A stretch of 64,000 bases of DNA from Paenisporosarcina macmurdoensis. Its GTDB lineage: Bacteria > Bacillota > Bacilli > Bacillales_A > Planococcaceae. A program made the translations under genes and the position numbers. Location: the NCBI RefSeq assembly GCF_042658845.1, contig NZ_JBHSRI010000018.1:434001-498000 (forward strand). Reading direction: 5' to 3'. Numbering within the stretch: the first letter of the stretch is position 1; each line of letters starts with the position of its first letter. This document shows, piece by piece, positions 42,614-51,485 of this stretch. Below the pieces are notes generated by a model. It was not told the origin of the DNA and searched no databases. It worked only from the letters and a program-made list of their open reading frames with translations.

Positions 42614-44110
42614 TTATTTTGCTAAATCTTTTATTAATAGATCTTTTGCTTTTAATAATTGTGGATCATCTTTTTCAATTTTCAAACGTAAACGATCCAT
42701 TAAAGCATAAGTCGTATCACCCGTTAAAATACCGGTTTCATCGAGTTTTGCTTCTTTTTGCAATTGCTTAACAGCTGTTTCTGTTTGATCATCGAATAAT
42801 CCATCCACTTTACCACCATCAATGCCAATAGCAGTAAGCATTTCTTCTGCTGCTTTAACTTGATCTGATAAAACGCCGTTTTTCATTTCAACTGATGCGT
42901 CCAAATAAGGCAATTTCGTATATGTTGGATACTCTACTTTCACATCCGGAGCTATACCTTTTTCATGGATCCAGTTGCCATCAGGCGTTAGCCATTTAGC
43001 AGTTGTGAATTTCATATTTGAACCATCATTTAATTCATTTGCCGTTTGTACGGTACCTTTACCAAACGAATTCAATCCAACAAGTTGCGTACCAGCCGAT
43101 TCACTCATTGCGGCTGCTAGTATTTCTGAAGCAGAAGCACTACCCTCATCAATTAATAATGAGACTGGTACTTTTAATTTCTTACCATCGGTAGCTAAGT
43201 AAATTTCTGCATCTTGATCTTTTTCTTTCGTTTGGAATAGAGGCTTGCCATCTTCAACAAACAGATTAGAAATATCGATGGCTGACGTTAATAATCCACC
43301 TGGATTTTGTCTAACATCTAGAACTAACGCTTCCATTCCCTTATCTTCCATTTCGGTAAGAGCTGTTAGTAATTCATCATATGTGTTTTGTGAGAAACTT
43401 GTAATTTGAATATGTGCTACATTATCTTCGAGCATTTCAGCATAAATCGTTTCTATAGGAATTTCATCACGAACGATTTTAATTTCCAATGGTTCGGTCA
43501 TTTCACCACGTTGAATAGTTAACGTTACTGAAGTTCCTTTTTCACCACGGATTAATAGAACGGCTTCAGATGCACCCATGCCTTGAATATTTTCACCATC
43601 TACTGCAATGATGTTGTCATTCGTTAAAATCCCTGCTTTTTCAGCTGGTGAATTCTTAATAGGTGATACTACTGAAATTACGCCATTACGTTCTTGTATT
43701 TCAGCGCCAATTCCTTGGAAACTTGAAGAGATACTTTCTTCAAATTGTGCTGCTTCATCTTGATTCATATAATCCGAATAAGGATCGTCAAGCGCATCAA
43801 TCATCCCATTGATTGCTCCATTAACTAATGATTCTTGATCAATATCTGCATAGTAATCAGATTTCAACTCGTCATATGCTTGGTATAATTTCTGAAACTC
43901 TCGTCTTTCAGGTGAACCTACTTCGACTACTTTTTCATCGCCGAATGTTAAAGCAAATATCGTTAACCCTGCCGTACTGAGAATTAAAGTAAAGATAAGC
44001 ATGATGAAGAAGAAAGGTTTCAAGCGAATATATTTCCCCGCTGGCCCATCATGTCGATGTTGTTCTGACTGGTCTGTTTGTTGTTCAGGATTGTTGTCTT
44101 GTTCATCCAT
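42614..44110 (-). CDS. ctpA: S41 carboxy-terminal processing protease with PG-binding domain
   Basis: 498 residues from ATG 44110. A charged cytoplasmic tail, one membrane anchor at about 35-58 (FFFIMLIFTLILSTAGLTIFALTF region), a PDZ domain at about 115-195 (GIGAEIQERNGVISVVSPIKNSPAEKAG), and the S41 core with Ser in DEGSASASEILA and Lys in SFGKGTVQ. The C-terminal 75 residues are a peptidoglycan-binding-like domain (VDGLFDDQTETAVKQLQKEAKLDETG). It cleaves proteins on the outer side of the membrane. CtpA- versus CtpB-type identity is not certain; CtpB acts in the SpoIVF sporulation checkpoint. Confidence 0.9.
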   Translation of the reverse strand: MDEQDNNPEQQTDQSEQHRHDGPAGKYIRLKPFFFIMLIFTLILSTAGLTIFALTFGDEKVVEVGSPERREFQKLYQAYDELKSDYYADIDQESLVNGAINGMIDALDDPYSDYMNQDEAAQFEESISSSFQGIGAEIQERNGVISVVSPIKNSPAEKAGILTNDNIIAVDGENIQGMGASEAVLLIRGEKGTSVTLTIQRGEMTEPLEIKIVRDEIPIETIYAEMLEDNVAHIQITSFSQNTYDELLTALTEMEDKGMEALVLDVRQNPGGLLTSAIDISNLFVEDGKPLFQTKEKDQDAEIYLATDGKKLKVPVSLLIDEGSASASEILAAAMSESAGTQLVGLNSFGKGTVQTANELNDGSNMKFTTAKWLTPDGNWIHEKGIAPDVKVEYPTYTKLPYLDASVEMKNGVLSDQVKAAEEMLTAIGIDGGKVDGLFDDQTETAVKQLQKEAKLDETGILTGDTTYALMDRLRLKIEKDDPQLLKAKDLLIKDLAK

Positions 44111-44200
44111 TTCATTCACCACTTTCAAATCGAAAACATTAGAAAATATGTTTCAATAGTTATGTATAGTTTATCAGTAAATAAGCTTAAACGGAAAGAA

Positions 44201-44229
44201 AAGGCTGTCAAAAAACAGATGACAGCCTT
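44201..44229 (-). terminator. Terminator of deoD
   Basis: AAGGCTGTC pairs with GACAGCCTT around 11 nt; on the minus strand followed by TTTTC. Ends the deoD transcript before ctpA. Confidence 0.82.
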
Positions 44230-44244
44230 TACTCCATGCCTTGA

Positions 44245-44949
44245 TTAATCTTGGATTGCAGCATCTAATGCTACAACAATCATATCGTTAAATGTTAATT
44301 GACGTTCTTCCGAAGTTGTAACTTCACCAGTCAATAAGTGATCACTTACAGTTAGGATTGAAAGTGCTTGGCGACCGAATTTAGCTGCTAATGTATAAAG
44401 TGCTGAAGACTCCATTTCAAGCGCTAAAATTCCGTATTGAGCCCACTTTTCATGCTCTGCATGCTCATTGTAGAAAACGTCTTCTGTAAATACGTTACCT
44501 ACTTTAAGATTTAAGCCTTTTTCAACTCCAGCATTATATGCTTTTAACAATAAGTCGAAATCAGCTGTTGGTGCAAAATTGATCCCATTGAAAATGATTT
44601 CATTCATTTTCGAATCAGTTGAAGCACTTTGTGCAAGAATTACGTCGCGCACTTTTACGTCTTTGTGAATTGATCCACATGTACCCACGCGGATTAATTT
44701 TTGAACATCATATTCAGCCATTAATTCCGTAATATAAATAGATATAGATGGTACTCCCATTCCTGTCCCTTGAACAGAAATACGTTTTCCTTTGTAAGTA
44801 CCAGTGTATCCAAACATGTTACGAACTTCATTGTATTGAACAACGTCTTCTAAAAACGTTTCTGCAATGTATTTCGCACGTAATGGATCTCCTGGTAGTA
44901 AAATCGTATCGGCGATATCGCCTTTTTTAGCATTAATATGAACACTCAT
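44245..44949 (-). CDS. deoD: Purine nucleoside phosphorylase, DeoD type
   Basis: 234 residues, the hexameric DeoD/PNP-II type. Family landmarks are the N-terminal SVHINAKKGDIADTILLPGDPLRAKYIAE-like region, GTGMGVPSISIY, RVGTCGSI, and LEMESSALYTLAAKFG. It phosphorolyses purine nucleosides for salvage. The start follows GTGAGGG. Monocistronic. Confidence 0.96.
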   Translation of the reverse strand: MSVHINAKKGDIADTILLPGDPLRAKYIAETFLEDVVQYNEVRNMFGYTGTYKGKRISVQGTGMGVPSISIYITELMAEYDVQKLIRVGTCGSIHKDVKVRDVILAQSASTDSKMNEIIFNGINFAPTADFDLLLKAYNAGVEKGLNLKVGNVFTEDVFYNEHAEHEKWAQYGILALEMESSALYTLAAKFGRQALSILTVSDHLLTGEVTTSEERQLTFNDMIVVALDAAIQD

Positions 44950-45018
44950 TTTTTTACCCTCACTTTATAAACATTTCCGTACTATCATACTGTTTTTTAA
45001 CAGGAGATGCAAATGGTC

Positions 45019-45789
45019 TTATGTATATCGTGTTATTTCTTTTAACAGTTTCGATTCAAGAGACGCTAAATCAGTTTTTGACAATGTTAAGCGAATAAAA
45101 GATTCGTCCATATTTAGTGCTTCTGAAAATAAACTACCTAAACCACGGACTTTTCGATCTACTTGAATTAGTAATTCAACTTGGTCCAATCCTTTATAAA
45201 TGAAAGTAAATTCAATTTCATCAAACTTCCCTCTAAACGGACCCCCATTTGCAACAAATTCAAATTCCTGAACAAATTTAGTTAGTCCTCTGTAAGCCCG
45301 AGGAGCTTCTTCACAATCGACATTACGTAATTTCAACCCTAAATTTTGAGCAGCTGTTAAACCCGCATGAATAAAAGCATTTGGTCGAATTTCAATCATG
45401 TCTTTATCTCCAGGGTCGACAGAATTTTTAATATCTAGACCAGTTTGTAGCCAAACACGAGTTTTACCCATCGTTACAGGAGTATTTAATGGAAGATTAA
45501 ACGAAAAAGGAAAAATTTTCTTCTCATCTTTTTCAATAATAAATGGTTCGTTTACCATATGAGAATAGATGGACACAGATTCGGTATATTTTTTATCGTT
45601 CGCTTCACGTTCATATGTCGTGTAAACATTGATATAAATTGATTTTACCGATTGTGAAGTATTACCTCCTTCTATCTCAGTCACGCCAGATATGAGATCC
45701 CCTGACATAAAAGTTGAATCACTTAATTTAGTATCTACTTTTGCGTTTCCAACTCCTATAGACGCTAAAACTTTATTGAAAAAAGACAT
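45019..45789 (-). CDS. spo0M: Sporulation-control protein Spo0M (arrestin-like)
   Basis: 256 residues beginning MSFFNKVLASIGVGNAKVDT, the Spo0M signature, then an arrestin-like beta-sandwich (SGDLISGVTEIEGG, FPFSFNLPLNTPVTMGKTRVWLQTGLDI). Spo0M affects early sporulation and cell division in B. subtilis by an undefined route. Start behind TAGGGGG. It follows the YozE gene by 33 bp and could share its transcript. Confidence 0.93.
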   Translation of the reverse strand: MSFFNKVLASIGVGNAKVDTKLSDSTFMSGDLISGVTEIEGGNTSQSVKSIYINVYTTYEREANDKKYTESVSIYSHMVNEPFIIEKDEKKIFPFSFNLPLNTPVTMGKTRVWLQTGLDIKNSVDPGDKDMIEIRPNAFIHAGLTAAQNLGLKLRNVDCEEAPRAYRGLTKFVQEFEFVANGGPFRGKFDEIEFTFIYKGLDQVELLIQVDRKVRGLGSLFSEALNMDESFIRLTLSKTDLASLESKLLKEITRYT

Positions 45790-45822
45790 TACTGTATTCC
45801 CCCTAAAATAGTTGTATCTATT

Positions 45823-46053
45823 CTACTGTTGGAAAGCGACATTGGTTTCAAATAATAACCACAATTCATCAAAAATTGATGCGGACATATCTGAATGGGC
45901 TAATTCTTCAATGTATCTTGAAATTTCTTCAAAATCATTTGATTGTTTTGGGAACGATAAATCATAAAACATTGCTTCAGCAAACATCGCCAGTTTGTCT
46001 GAAACTGGTCCTCCTCTAAATGTAAGTGCATATTTATAAAATGAATGATTCAT
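45823..46053 (-). CDS. yozE: YozE family (SAM-like fold) protein
   Basis: 76 residues. The family pattern F-Y-K-Y-x(3)-FRGG near the N-terminus, then YDLSFPKQSNDFEEISRYIE and FDELWLLFE, matches the YozE_SAM_like family, whose fold is a small helical bundle. Function unknown. Start follows GGAGGG. Confidence 0.88.
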   Translation of the reverse strand: MNHSFYKYALTFRGGPVSDKLAMFAEAMFYDLSFPKQSNDFEEISRYIEELAHSDMSASIFDELWLLFETNVAFQQ

Positions 46054-46811
46054 AATTTCCCTCCAAATATTTAACGTTGTTTACTATATATACATGATTT
46101 TGAGGATGAAGTAAAAACAAAAGAATAAGTTCGATAAGAGTAGCAACGTTTTGAATCTATTTTGTTTTTAAGAATTAGTGTGAAGAACTGTCCACTTCTT
46201 TCTGAAAATGGCTATACTACTCTTTTGATTTTCGTTACAACGAACTTCCATGTTTCGAAGCTAGCATAGCGATGCAGAAACAGAAACAGGCGGACGCCTT
46301 CCACTACAATGAGATATCCAAGTAACCACCTTAATGATCGCTGTGAAGGTATTTTAAAGATTTTGTGAGAAGTCCGCTTTTTTTCATGATTTAGAGGATG
46401 AAACAGTGATTTTCGATTCAAATCATCCCAAAAACTCTGTCAATATAGAGGATATTTCTCATGATTAACATTTAGTAGTAAAAATCACAGGTTTAGATGT
46501 AATAGTAAGTAAAGATTGTCGTCACACTTGTTGGTCTCATTCTTCAATAAGTTGATTCTGCTAGTTGAAAAAAATGAAATTTTTTGTTTGTTATAATTTC
46601 AACCGAATTCATTCATGGCAAAATAAACGAAGCAGAAAGAGGTCGAAATTGCATCTTCGACCGAACATCTACTTAAAGAAACCTTCTATTCTATAGTAAA
46701 TTTTTATTGTACGTCCATGTTGCAATAGCGTGAAGAAAGCACACCGCAGTAGGATAATCTAATTTAAAGAGGATACGTTACTCGAAGTTCCTTAACTTCG
46801 AGTATAAAAAA
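46054..46811. other. Long gene-free region with hairpins
   Basis: About 760 bp. Inverted repeats seen: GGTCGAA/TTCGACC (46641-46647, 46656-46662) and an 11-bp perfect hairpin TACTCGAAGTT/AACTTCGAGTA (46779-46789, 46794-46804) followed by TAAAAAAT. Long frames inside lack ribosome binding sites and homology. The promoter of yozE-spo0M should be at the left end. Confidence 0.6.
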
Positions 46812-46848
46812 TAGTAGCACAAACCAACGGCATTGGTTTGTGCTACTA
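46812..46848 (-). terminator. Terminator of the ypmR-msrB operon
   Basis: A perfect 15-bp stem TAGTAGCACAAACCA around ACGGCAT; on the minus strand followed by TTTTTTATA. Confidence 0.92.
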
Positions 46849-46867
46849 ATGTTAAATATAGTGTTGA

Positions 46868-47290
46868 TTAAAATTGGGATACGTATTCGCTGTATCCTTC
46901 TTCTTCTAATTTTTCTTTTGGAATAAATTTTAATGATGCTGAATTAATACAATAACGCAATCCTTCTGGACCAGGACCATCTGGGAATACGTGTCCTAAG
47001 TGTGAGTTAGCTGTTTTACTTCTTACTTCCGTTCTTTTCATACCGTGAGAAGCATCAACATGTTCTGTCACTTCTGGACCTTCTATCGGCTTACTAAAAC
47101 TCGGCCATCCACAACCTGCATCGTACTTATCCTTTGAACTAAATAATGGCTTGCCGGAAACGACGTCTACATAAATACCTTCATTAAACTGTTGGTCATA
47201 TTCATTACGATGAGCTGGTTCCGTACCATTTTCTTGTGTTACATGAAATTGCATAGGTGTTAGTTTATTTTTCAATTCTTCTTTTGACAT
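46868..47290 (-). CDS. msrB: Peptide-methionine (R)-S-oxide reductase
   Basis: 140 residues. The conserved CGWPSF, RTEVRSKTANSHLGHVF and catalytic RYCINSASLKF are present. It lacks the two zinc-binding CxxC pairs, so it is the zinc-free form, like B. subtilis MsrB. It reduces methionine-R-sulfoxide in proteins. Starts 2 bp after the msrA stop; end of a four-gene operon. Confidence 0.96.
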   Translation of the reverse strand: MSKEELKNKLTPMQFHVTQENGTEPAHRNEYDQQFNEGIYVDVVSGKPLFSSKDKYDAGCGWPSFSKPIEGPEVTEHVDASHGMKRTEVRSKTANSHLGHVFPDGPGPEGLRYCINSASLKFIPKEKLEEEGYSEYVSQF

Positions 47291-47292
47291 TG

Positions 47293-47817
47293 TTATTCAC
47301 CCCACATTTTTTGTTTGAAGCCAGCTCTACCTGAGCCCACTTGATAGCGGTTGTAGTGCGTTGGATTTTTTTTATAATAATCTTGATGGTATTGTTCTGC
47401 TGGATAAAAGGGTTTTGCTTCTAGAATAGGTGTGACAATTGGTTTTGAAAACTTGCCACTTGTTTGCATTGCTATCTTAGATGCCTCTGCAATTTCTTTT
47501 TGTCTGTCACTATGGTAAAAAACCGCTGATTCATACGATGAACCTCGATCATAGAATTGACCACCTGGATCGGTAGGGTCAATTTGCATCCAAAACAATT
47601 CGACAAGCTGCTCGTATGGGAACACGCTAGAGTCAAACGTTATTTGGACAGCTTCTTTATGTCCTGTTGAATTTGTACATACTTGCTCGTATGTAGGGTT
47701 TTCTAAATCTCCACCTGTATAGCCTGAAACAACCGCATGAATCCCGTCATAAGAATCAAATGGTTTGACCATGCACCAAAAACAACCTCCTGCAAACGTT
47801 GCTTTTTCTAAGCTCAT
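47293..47817 (-). CDS. msrA: Peptide-methionine (S)-S-oxide reductase
   Basis: 174 residues. The catalytic motif GGCFWCM is at residues 10-16, followed by VVSGYTGG and GHKEAVQITFD. It reduces methionine-S-sulfoxide, complementing MsrB encoded directly after it. GGAGGTCGTC precedes the ATG. It lies 14 bp after ypmS. Confidence 0.96.
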   Translation of the reverse strand: MSLEKATFAGGCFWCMVKPFDSYDGIHAVVSGYTGGDLENPTYEQVCTNSTGHKEAVQITFDSSVFPYEQLVELFWMQIDPTDPGGQFYDRGSSYESAVFYHSDRQKEIAEASKIAMQTSGKFSKPIVTPILEAKPFYPAEQYHQDYYKKNPTHYNRYQVGSGRAGFKQKMWGE

Positions 47818-47831
47818 AAAGACGACCTCCT

Positions 47832-48404
47832 TTAATTATTCGGAACCAGTATTTCGAGTGTGATTTCATCTTGTTCCAAATTAAATTCTTTCGCTCTCAC
47901 TTCAACATCCGATTTCATAGGGATGCGAGATAGATCGATATAGACATCCTCTTCCTCAGGACGAACAATCATCCATTCAGGTAAGGATACGGAATCTTTC
48001 AGTAACTTTAACACGGTTTCGGGTGGAATTTCTAATTTACCGACTTCGACGCCTGTTTGGACTAATCTCAAATTGCCATCTGGTTCTACCACGGGATCGA
48101 ATTTCATAATAACTGGTAACTTAATCGAGAAAATTGTGAGTTCCGTTGATAATAGAATTTGGTTCTCAACGCTTAATTTAACAGGTAAAGGTTGCGTATT
48201 CATTGCTTCCATTATGTAAGAATTTGCAATTCCTTCAAAATCTTTTTTCGTTGTTTTTACTGTCAATACATGCCCCTCGGAAGCTGCTTGTGGTTCAGGA
48301 ATGACTGTTTTTTCTGAAGGTGTACTAATCCAGAAAACAAACATGACCGTTGCGGTAATTAATAGTGCGATTAGTAATAGAAAAGCAACTTTCCATAGGT
48401 TCAA
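47832..48404 (-). CDS. ypmS: YpmS family (DUF2140) membrane-anchored protein
   Basis: 190 residues. One N-terminal membrane helix (WKVAFLLLIALLITATVMFVF) and an extracytoplasmic beta-rich domain (KLSVENQILLSTELTIFSIKLPVIMKFDPV) as in YpmS/DUF2140 proteins; function unknown. Start codon TTG at 48404 behind AAGGAG. Lies between ypmR and msrA, 14 bp from each, the same order as in B. subtilis. Confidence 0.88.
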   Translation of the reverse strand: MNLWKVAFLLLIALLITATVMFVFWISTPSEKTVIPEPQAASEGHVLTVKTTKKDFEGIANSYIMEAMNTQPLPVKLSVENQILLSTELTIFSIKLPVIMKFDPVVEPDGNLRLVQTGVEVGKLEIPPETVLKLLKDSVSLPEWMIVRPEEEDVYIDLSRIPMKSDVEVRAKEFNLEQDEITLEILVPNN

Positions 48405-48418
48405 AATTATTCAACTCC

Positions 48419-49234
48419 TTAGAAATCCATTTCCCCTTTTGTTAATTGATTTAAACCGCATGATTTTAGGGATTTGAGTACACGGTTTGTCATTTGTTCA
48501 TAGCCTTTACTATTTGGATGGAAAAAATCCGTATGGTAAACCATTGTTGAATTCGAATTAAACAAATCGTCTACCGGAACAAAACAGGCATTAATATCAC
48601 TGTACGCAAGATTACTAATTGTATTGTTCCAGTCCGCTAATATTTGGTCAAATTCATTTGCTTGATCAGTTACAAGTGAAAAAGGATTATATAACCCTAA
48701 TAAGATAATGGGGCTGTCTGGGTTAAGTTTACGAATTTCTGATAATATTTCTCCGTAACGGTTTGCGAATACAAGTAATTCATTTTGGAAGGCATCCACA
48801 CGCAATTTAAATAAATCTTGTTTTACTATACGCATAATGTCATTGCCACCGATTGTCATGACAATTACATCTGCTTTTTGAACAGATTCATCTATTTCAC
48901 CAGATCTTAGTTGCTTTAACAATTGATCACTACGTCTTCCACGTTTTGCTTCATTCCACAAATCAATTTCACTAACTCCTTGGAACGTCTCCATCTCAGT
49001 TGCTAATCGACCAAGATAGCCCCCCATTTTAAGTTCGTCACCAACTCCTTGAGTCAATGAATCGCCTAGGCCAACCAGAATCTTCTCTTCCTTAATAAAC
49101 ATATTATTTAAAGTGAAACTTTCCAGTTCAATCGACTGTCTTGGTGTGAAATCTACTTTACTTGCTTGGTCAAATTGACATCCTGTCAAGATGAATAAAC
49201 TCACCAAGATGACAAGTATCAACTGTTTTATCAT
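48419..49234 (-). CDS. ypmR: YpmR-like SGNH/GDSL-hydrolase lipoprotein
   Basis: 271 residues. A lipoprotein signal ends at LTGC (Cys19). SGNH blocks are visible: block I VGLGDSLTQGVGDE with the nucleophile Ser, block III IGGNDIMR, and block V TDFFHPNSKGYEQM with the catalytic Asp-x-x-His-type segment. It is a predicted extracytoplasmic esterase or lipase; substrate unknown. First gene of the ypmR-ypmS-msrA-msrB unit. Confidence 0.9.
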   Translation of the reverse strand: MIKQLILVILVSLFILTGCQFDQASKVDFTPRQSIELESFTLNNMFIKEEKILVGLGDSLTQGVGDELKMGGYLGRLATEMETFQGVSEIDLWNEAKRGRRSDQLLKQLRSGEIDESVQKADVIVMTIGGNDIMRIVKQDLFKLRVDAFQNELLVFANRYGEILSEIRKLNPDSPIILLGLYNPFSLVTDQANEFDQILADWNNTISNLAYSDINACFVPVDDLFNSNSTMVYHTDFFHPNSKGYEQMTNRVLKSLKSCGLNQLTKGEMDF

Positions 49235-49259
49235 GATACTCTCTCCTTCTCATATTAAA

Positions 49260-49279
49260 AGCAGGGATCGCTCCCTGCT
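49260..49279 (-). terminator. Terminator of degV
   Basis: AGCAGGGA/TCCCTGCT with a 4-nt loop; on the minus strand followed by TTTTAAT. Confidence 0.8.
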
Positions 49280-49291
49280 CGTTTACATTCT

Positions 49292-50131
49292 TTATTCAAC
49301 CGTGTACATAAAACCAATTGCACCAATTCCCGTGTGTGTACTAATAACTGGTGAGGTAAATGCAACTTGCACATCATTAAAACCAGAATCCTCAATTAAT
49401 TTTTTCAATGGATCTGACATTGCATAGCCATTTGCTTGTGACAATCCAACATATTTAACAGTTTTACCAACCGTGTCGTCAATAAATTGTTTAAAAAGAT
49501 ACTGAACCACTTGTTTGTGACTTCTTGCTTTATGGACAGGGGTATATTCTCCGCCTTCAAGAGACGCAATAGGTTTAATGGAGAGTAATGAACCAATTAA
49601 CGCTCTTCCTTTTCCTATTCGTCCACCCTTGACTAAATTATCAAGTGTATCAACGACCACAAACAGTTTTGTTTTTTCACGTACATTATCCAAGTGTTTG
49701 ACTATGTCTTCAACAAGCTTACCTTGTTGTACTAATTGGGCAGCTTCAATTACTTGAAATGATAAAGCATATGAAATAAAACGTGAATCAATCACTGTGA
49801 CATCAGAATTAGTGATTCCAGCAGCAGCTTGAGCCGACTTTACTGTCCCGCTCATTCCCCCGGTCATATGAATCGAGATAATTTTGTCTCCATTTTTTCC
49901 TAGTTCATCATAAAGTTCTTGAAAAACACCAACAGCAGGTTGTGAACTTTTCGGAAGTTCTTTTGACGTTCTCATCATCTCTAGAAAAGACTCCGCTTGA
50001 ACATCTATACCATCTATATACGATTTTCCATCAATCTGTATGTTGAGTGGCACAACATGTATCGAATATTGTGCAAGTTGTTCTGTTGTTAAGTCAGCTG
50101 TTGAATCGGTTACAATATGAATTTTTGTCAT
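49292..50131 (-). CDS. DegV family fatty-acid-binding protein
   Basis: 279 residues from ATG 50131 (MTKIHIVTDSTADLT), placed by AAGGGTG 8 bp upstream; a GTG at 50140 is too close. DegV landmarks are TDSTADLT, IDGKSYIDGID, SSQPAVGVFQELYDEL, HMTGGMSGT and the C-terminal ISTHTGIGAIGFMY. DegV proteins (FakB in staphylococci) bind an activated-for-phosphorylation fatty acid and present it to FakA kinase. No fakA here. Monocistronic. Confidence 0.92.
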   Translation of the reverse strand: MTKIHIVTDSTADLTTEQLAQYSIHVVPLNIQIDGKSYIDGIDVQAESFLEMMRTSKELPKSSQPAVGVFQELYDELGKNGDKIISIHMTGGMSGTVKSAQAAAGITNSDVTVIDSRFISYALSFQVIEAAQLVQQGKLVEDIVKHLDNVREKTKLFVVVDTLDNLVKGGRIGKGRALIGSLLSIKPIASLEGGEYTPVHKARSHKQVVQYLFKQFIDDTVGKTVKYVGLSQANGYAMSDPLKKLIEDSGFNDVQVAFTSPVISTHTGIGAIGFMYTVE

Positions 50132-50215
50132 CTCAGTCACACCCTTCTACACATATCTTTATTATAAAAATATGTTCAGGTTCTGTAAACTATTAGTAAT
50201 TCGCAAGTCTAACGT

Positions 50216-50251
50216 AAAAAACAGATGCTATTGTTGGGGCATCTGTTTTTT
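50216..50251 (-). terminator. Terminator overlapping the plsC stop
   Basis: AAAAAACAGATGC pairs exactly with GCATCTGTTTTTT around 10 nt that include the plsC stop; on the minus strand the second arm itself supplies the T run. Confidence 0.88.
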
Positions 50252-50977
50252 CGTGTCTTGCAGTCGTTTTACTTCTAGTGCAATTTTCTGTTGAACATGC
50301 ACGATTAATTCTTTTGACGAAAGTTCCTGAATAATTTCAACTGAAATAGGTGGTAACACAGATATTAGGACATGAGCAGGTTTAATTTTATTTTTATTGT
50401 TTTCCATAATGTCTGAAGTTCCAGCAATGGCAATTGGAACAATTGTCACCTGTGCTTCTTTGGCAATTCGAACAAAGCCAGACTTGAATTCTTGTACCCC
50501 AGTCCCTTTGCTACGGGTTCCTTCAGGGAAAATGATCATCGAATGACCCGCTTGTAAGGTAGATACCATATCGGTTATTGAACGCATTGAACTTTTGCGG
50601 TTAGTTCGATCAATAAAGACGCAGTTCATGACTTCCATCCAGTCTTTAATAATTGGAAGTTTCTTCACTTCGACCTTTGACATAAAAGCAAAAGGTTTTG
50701 GAATATGTGCAATGAGTGAAGGAATGTCAAAATTCCCTTCATGATTGCTGACGAAAAGTACAGTTTCTTCAGGAATTAACTCTAATCCTTCAATTTGAAA
50801 AGTACTTTTTGTTCGTTTTAGAATGCCTTTCGCCCATTTTTTTGGCTGCTGGTGTACGAGTTCATCATAGTCTTTTGTAGTAAGTTTATCTTTTTGTCGT
50901 TGGATTTTGCGTAAGTCTCTTAAAGAAAATGGCAAGTATCCAAATAGAAAAGAAAAAGTTCGTAGTGAATTATACAT
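50228..50977 (-). CDS. plsC: 1-acyl-sn-glycerol-3-phosphate acyltransferase family protein
   Basis: 249 residues. The acyltransferase motifs are present: NHEGNFD (HX4D), FIDRTNRKSS, and FPEGTRSKG, then VPIAIAGT. It should transfer an acyl chain to lysophosphatidate in phospholipid synthesis. A basic N-terminus likely contacts the membrane. It overlaps dfrA by 8 bp at the end of thyA-dfrA-plsC, the place of ypkP in B. subtilis; whether it is the main PlsC of the cell is not known. Confidence 0.88.
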   Translation of the reverse strand: MYNSLRTFSFLFGYLPFSLRDLRKIQRQKDKLTTKDYDELVHQQPKKWAKGILKRTKSTFQIEGLELIPEETVLFVSNHEGNFDIPSLIAHIPKPFAFMSKVEVKKLPIIKDWMEVMNCVFIDRTNRKSSMRSITDMVSTLQAGHSMIIFPEGTRSKGTGVQEFKSGFVRIAKEAQVTIVPIAIAGTSDIMENNKNKIKPAHVLISVLPPISVEIIQELSSKELIVHVQQKIALEVKRLQDTKKQMPQQ

Positions 50978-51470
50978 CTAATTTATTTAGACCCTTTCGT
51001 TTAAACAGCATATATGTATACTGAATCCCGCTATCCGTCGTATTTTGGTCTGAAGTTGAAATGGGTTCCCAATCTTGTTCATATGACGGGAAATAGGTAT
51101 CGCCTTCATACTCGTGTTGAATAAGCGTGATATACAGAAGGTCTGCATACGGTAAAACTTCTTTAAAAATTTGCTCCCCACCAATAATCATGACTTCTTC
51201 ATGATGTAGGTTAGCAGTTTTTATCGCTTCTTCAATCGAATGAACAACTGTCACGCCTTTAGCTTCATAAGATGTGTTTCGTGTAATGACGATATTTAAG
51301 CGACCTGGCAAAGGTCGTCCAATTGACTCAAATGTACTGCGCCCCATTACAATGGCTTTTCCTATTGTTTTTTCTTTAAAATAAGCAAGTTCGTTAGGAA
51401 TATGCCAAGGCATTTTATTGTCCTGTCCAATGACGCGATTAAGATCATGGACTACTATCAATGAAATCAT
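50970..51470 (-). CDS. dfrA: Dihydrofolate reductase
   Basis: 166 residues. Folate- and NADPH-site motifs are complete: VIGQDNKMPWHIPNELAYFKEKT, GRSTFESIGRPLPGR, and VMIIGGEQIFKEVLPYADLLYIT. The acidic catalytic residue corresponds to the Glu of IPNEL (Asp or Glu is usual here). It regenerates tetrahydrofolate used by ThyA, encoded 15 bp upstream. No resistance-type changes can be judged by eye. Confidence 0.95.
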   Translation of the reverse strand: MISLIVVHDLNRVIGQDNKMPWHIPNELAYFKEKTIGKAIVMGRSTFESIGRPLPGRLNIVITRNTSYEAKGVTVVHSIEEAIKTANLHHEEVMIIGGEQIFKEVLPYADLLYITLIQHEYEGDTYFPSYEQDWEPISTSDQNTTDSGIQYTYMLFKRKGLNKLDV

Positions 51471-51485
51471 GATTCTCCCTACTTT

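Noticed and set aside
46212..46421. 69-codon minus-strand frame, basic with a hydrophobic patch
   Set aside because: The start is a TTG with only a weak upstream match, there is no terminator, and composition looks random.
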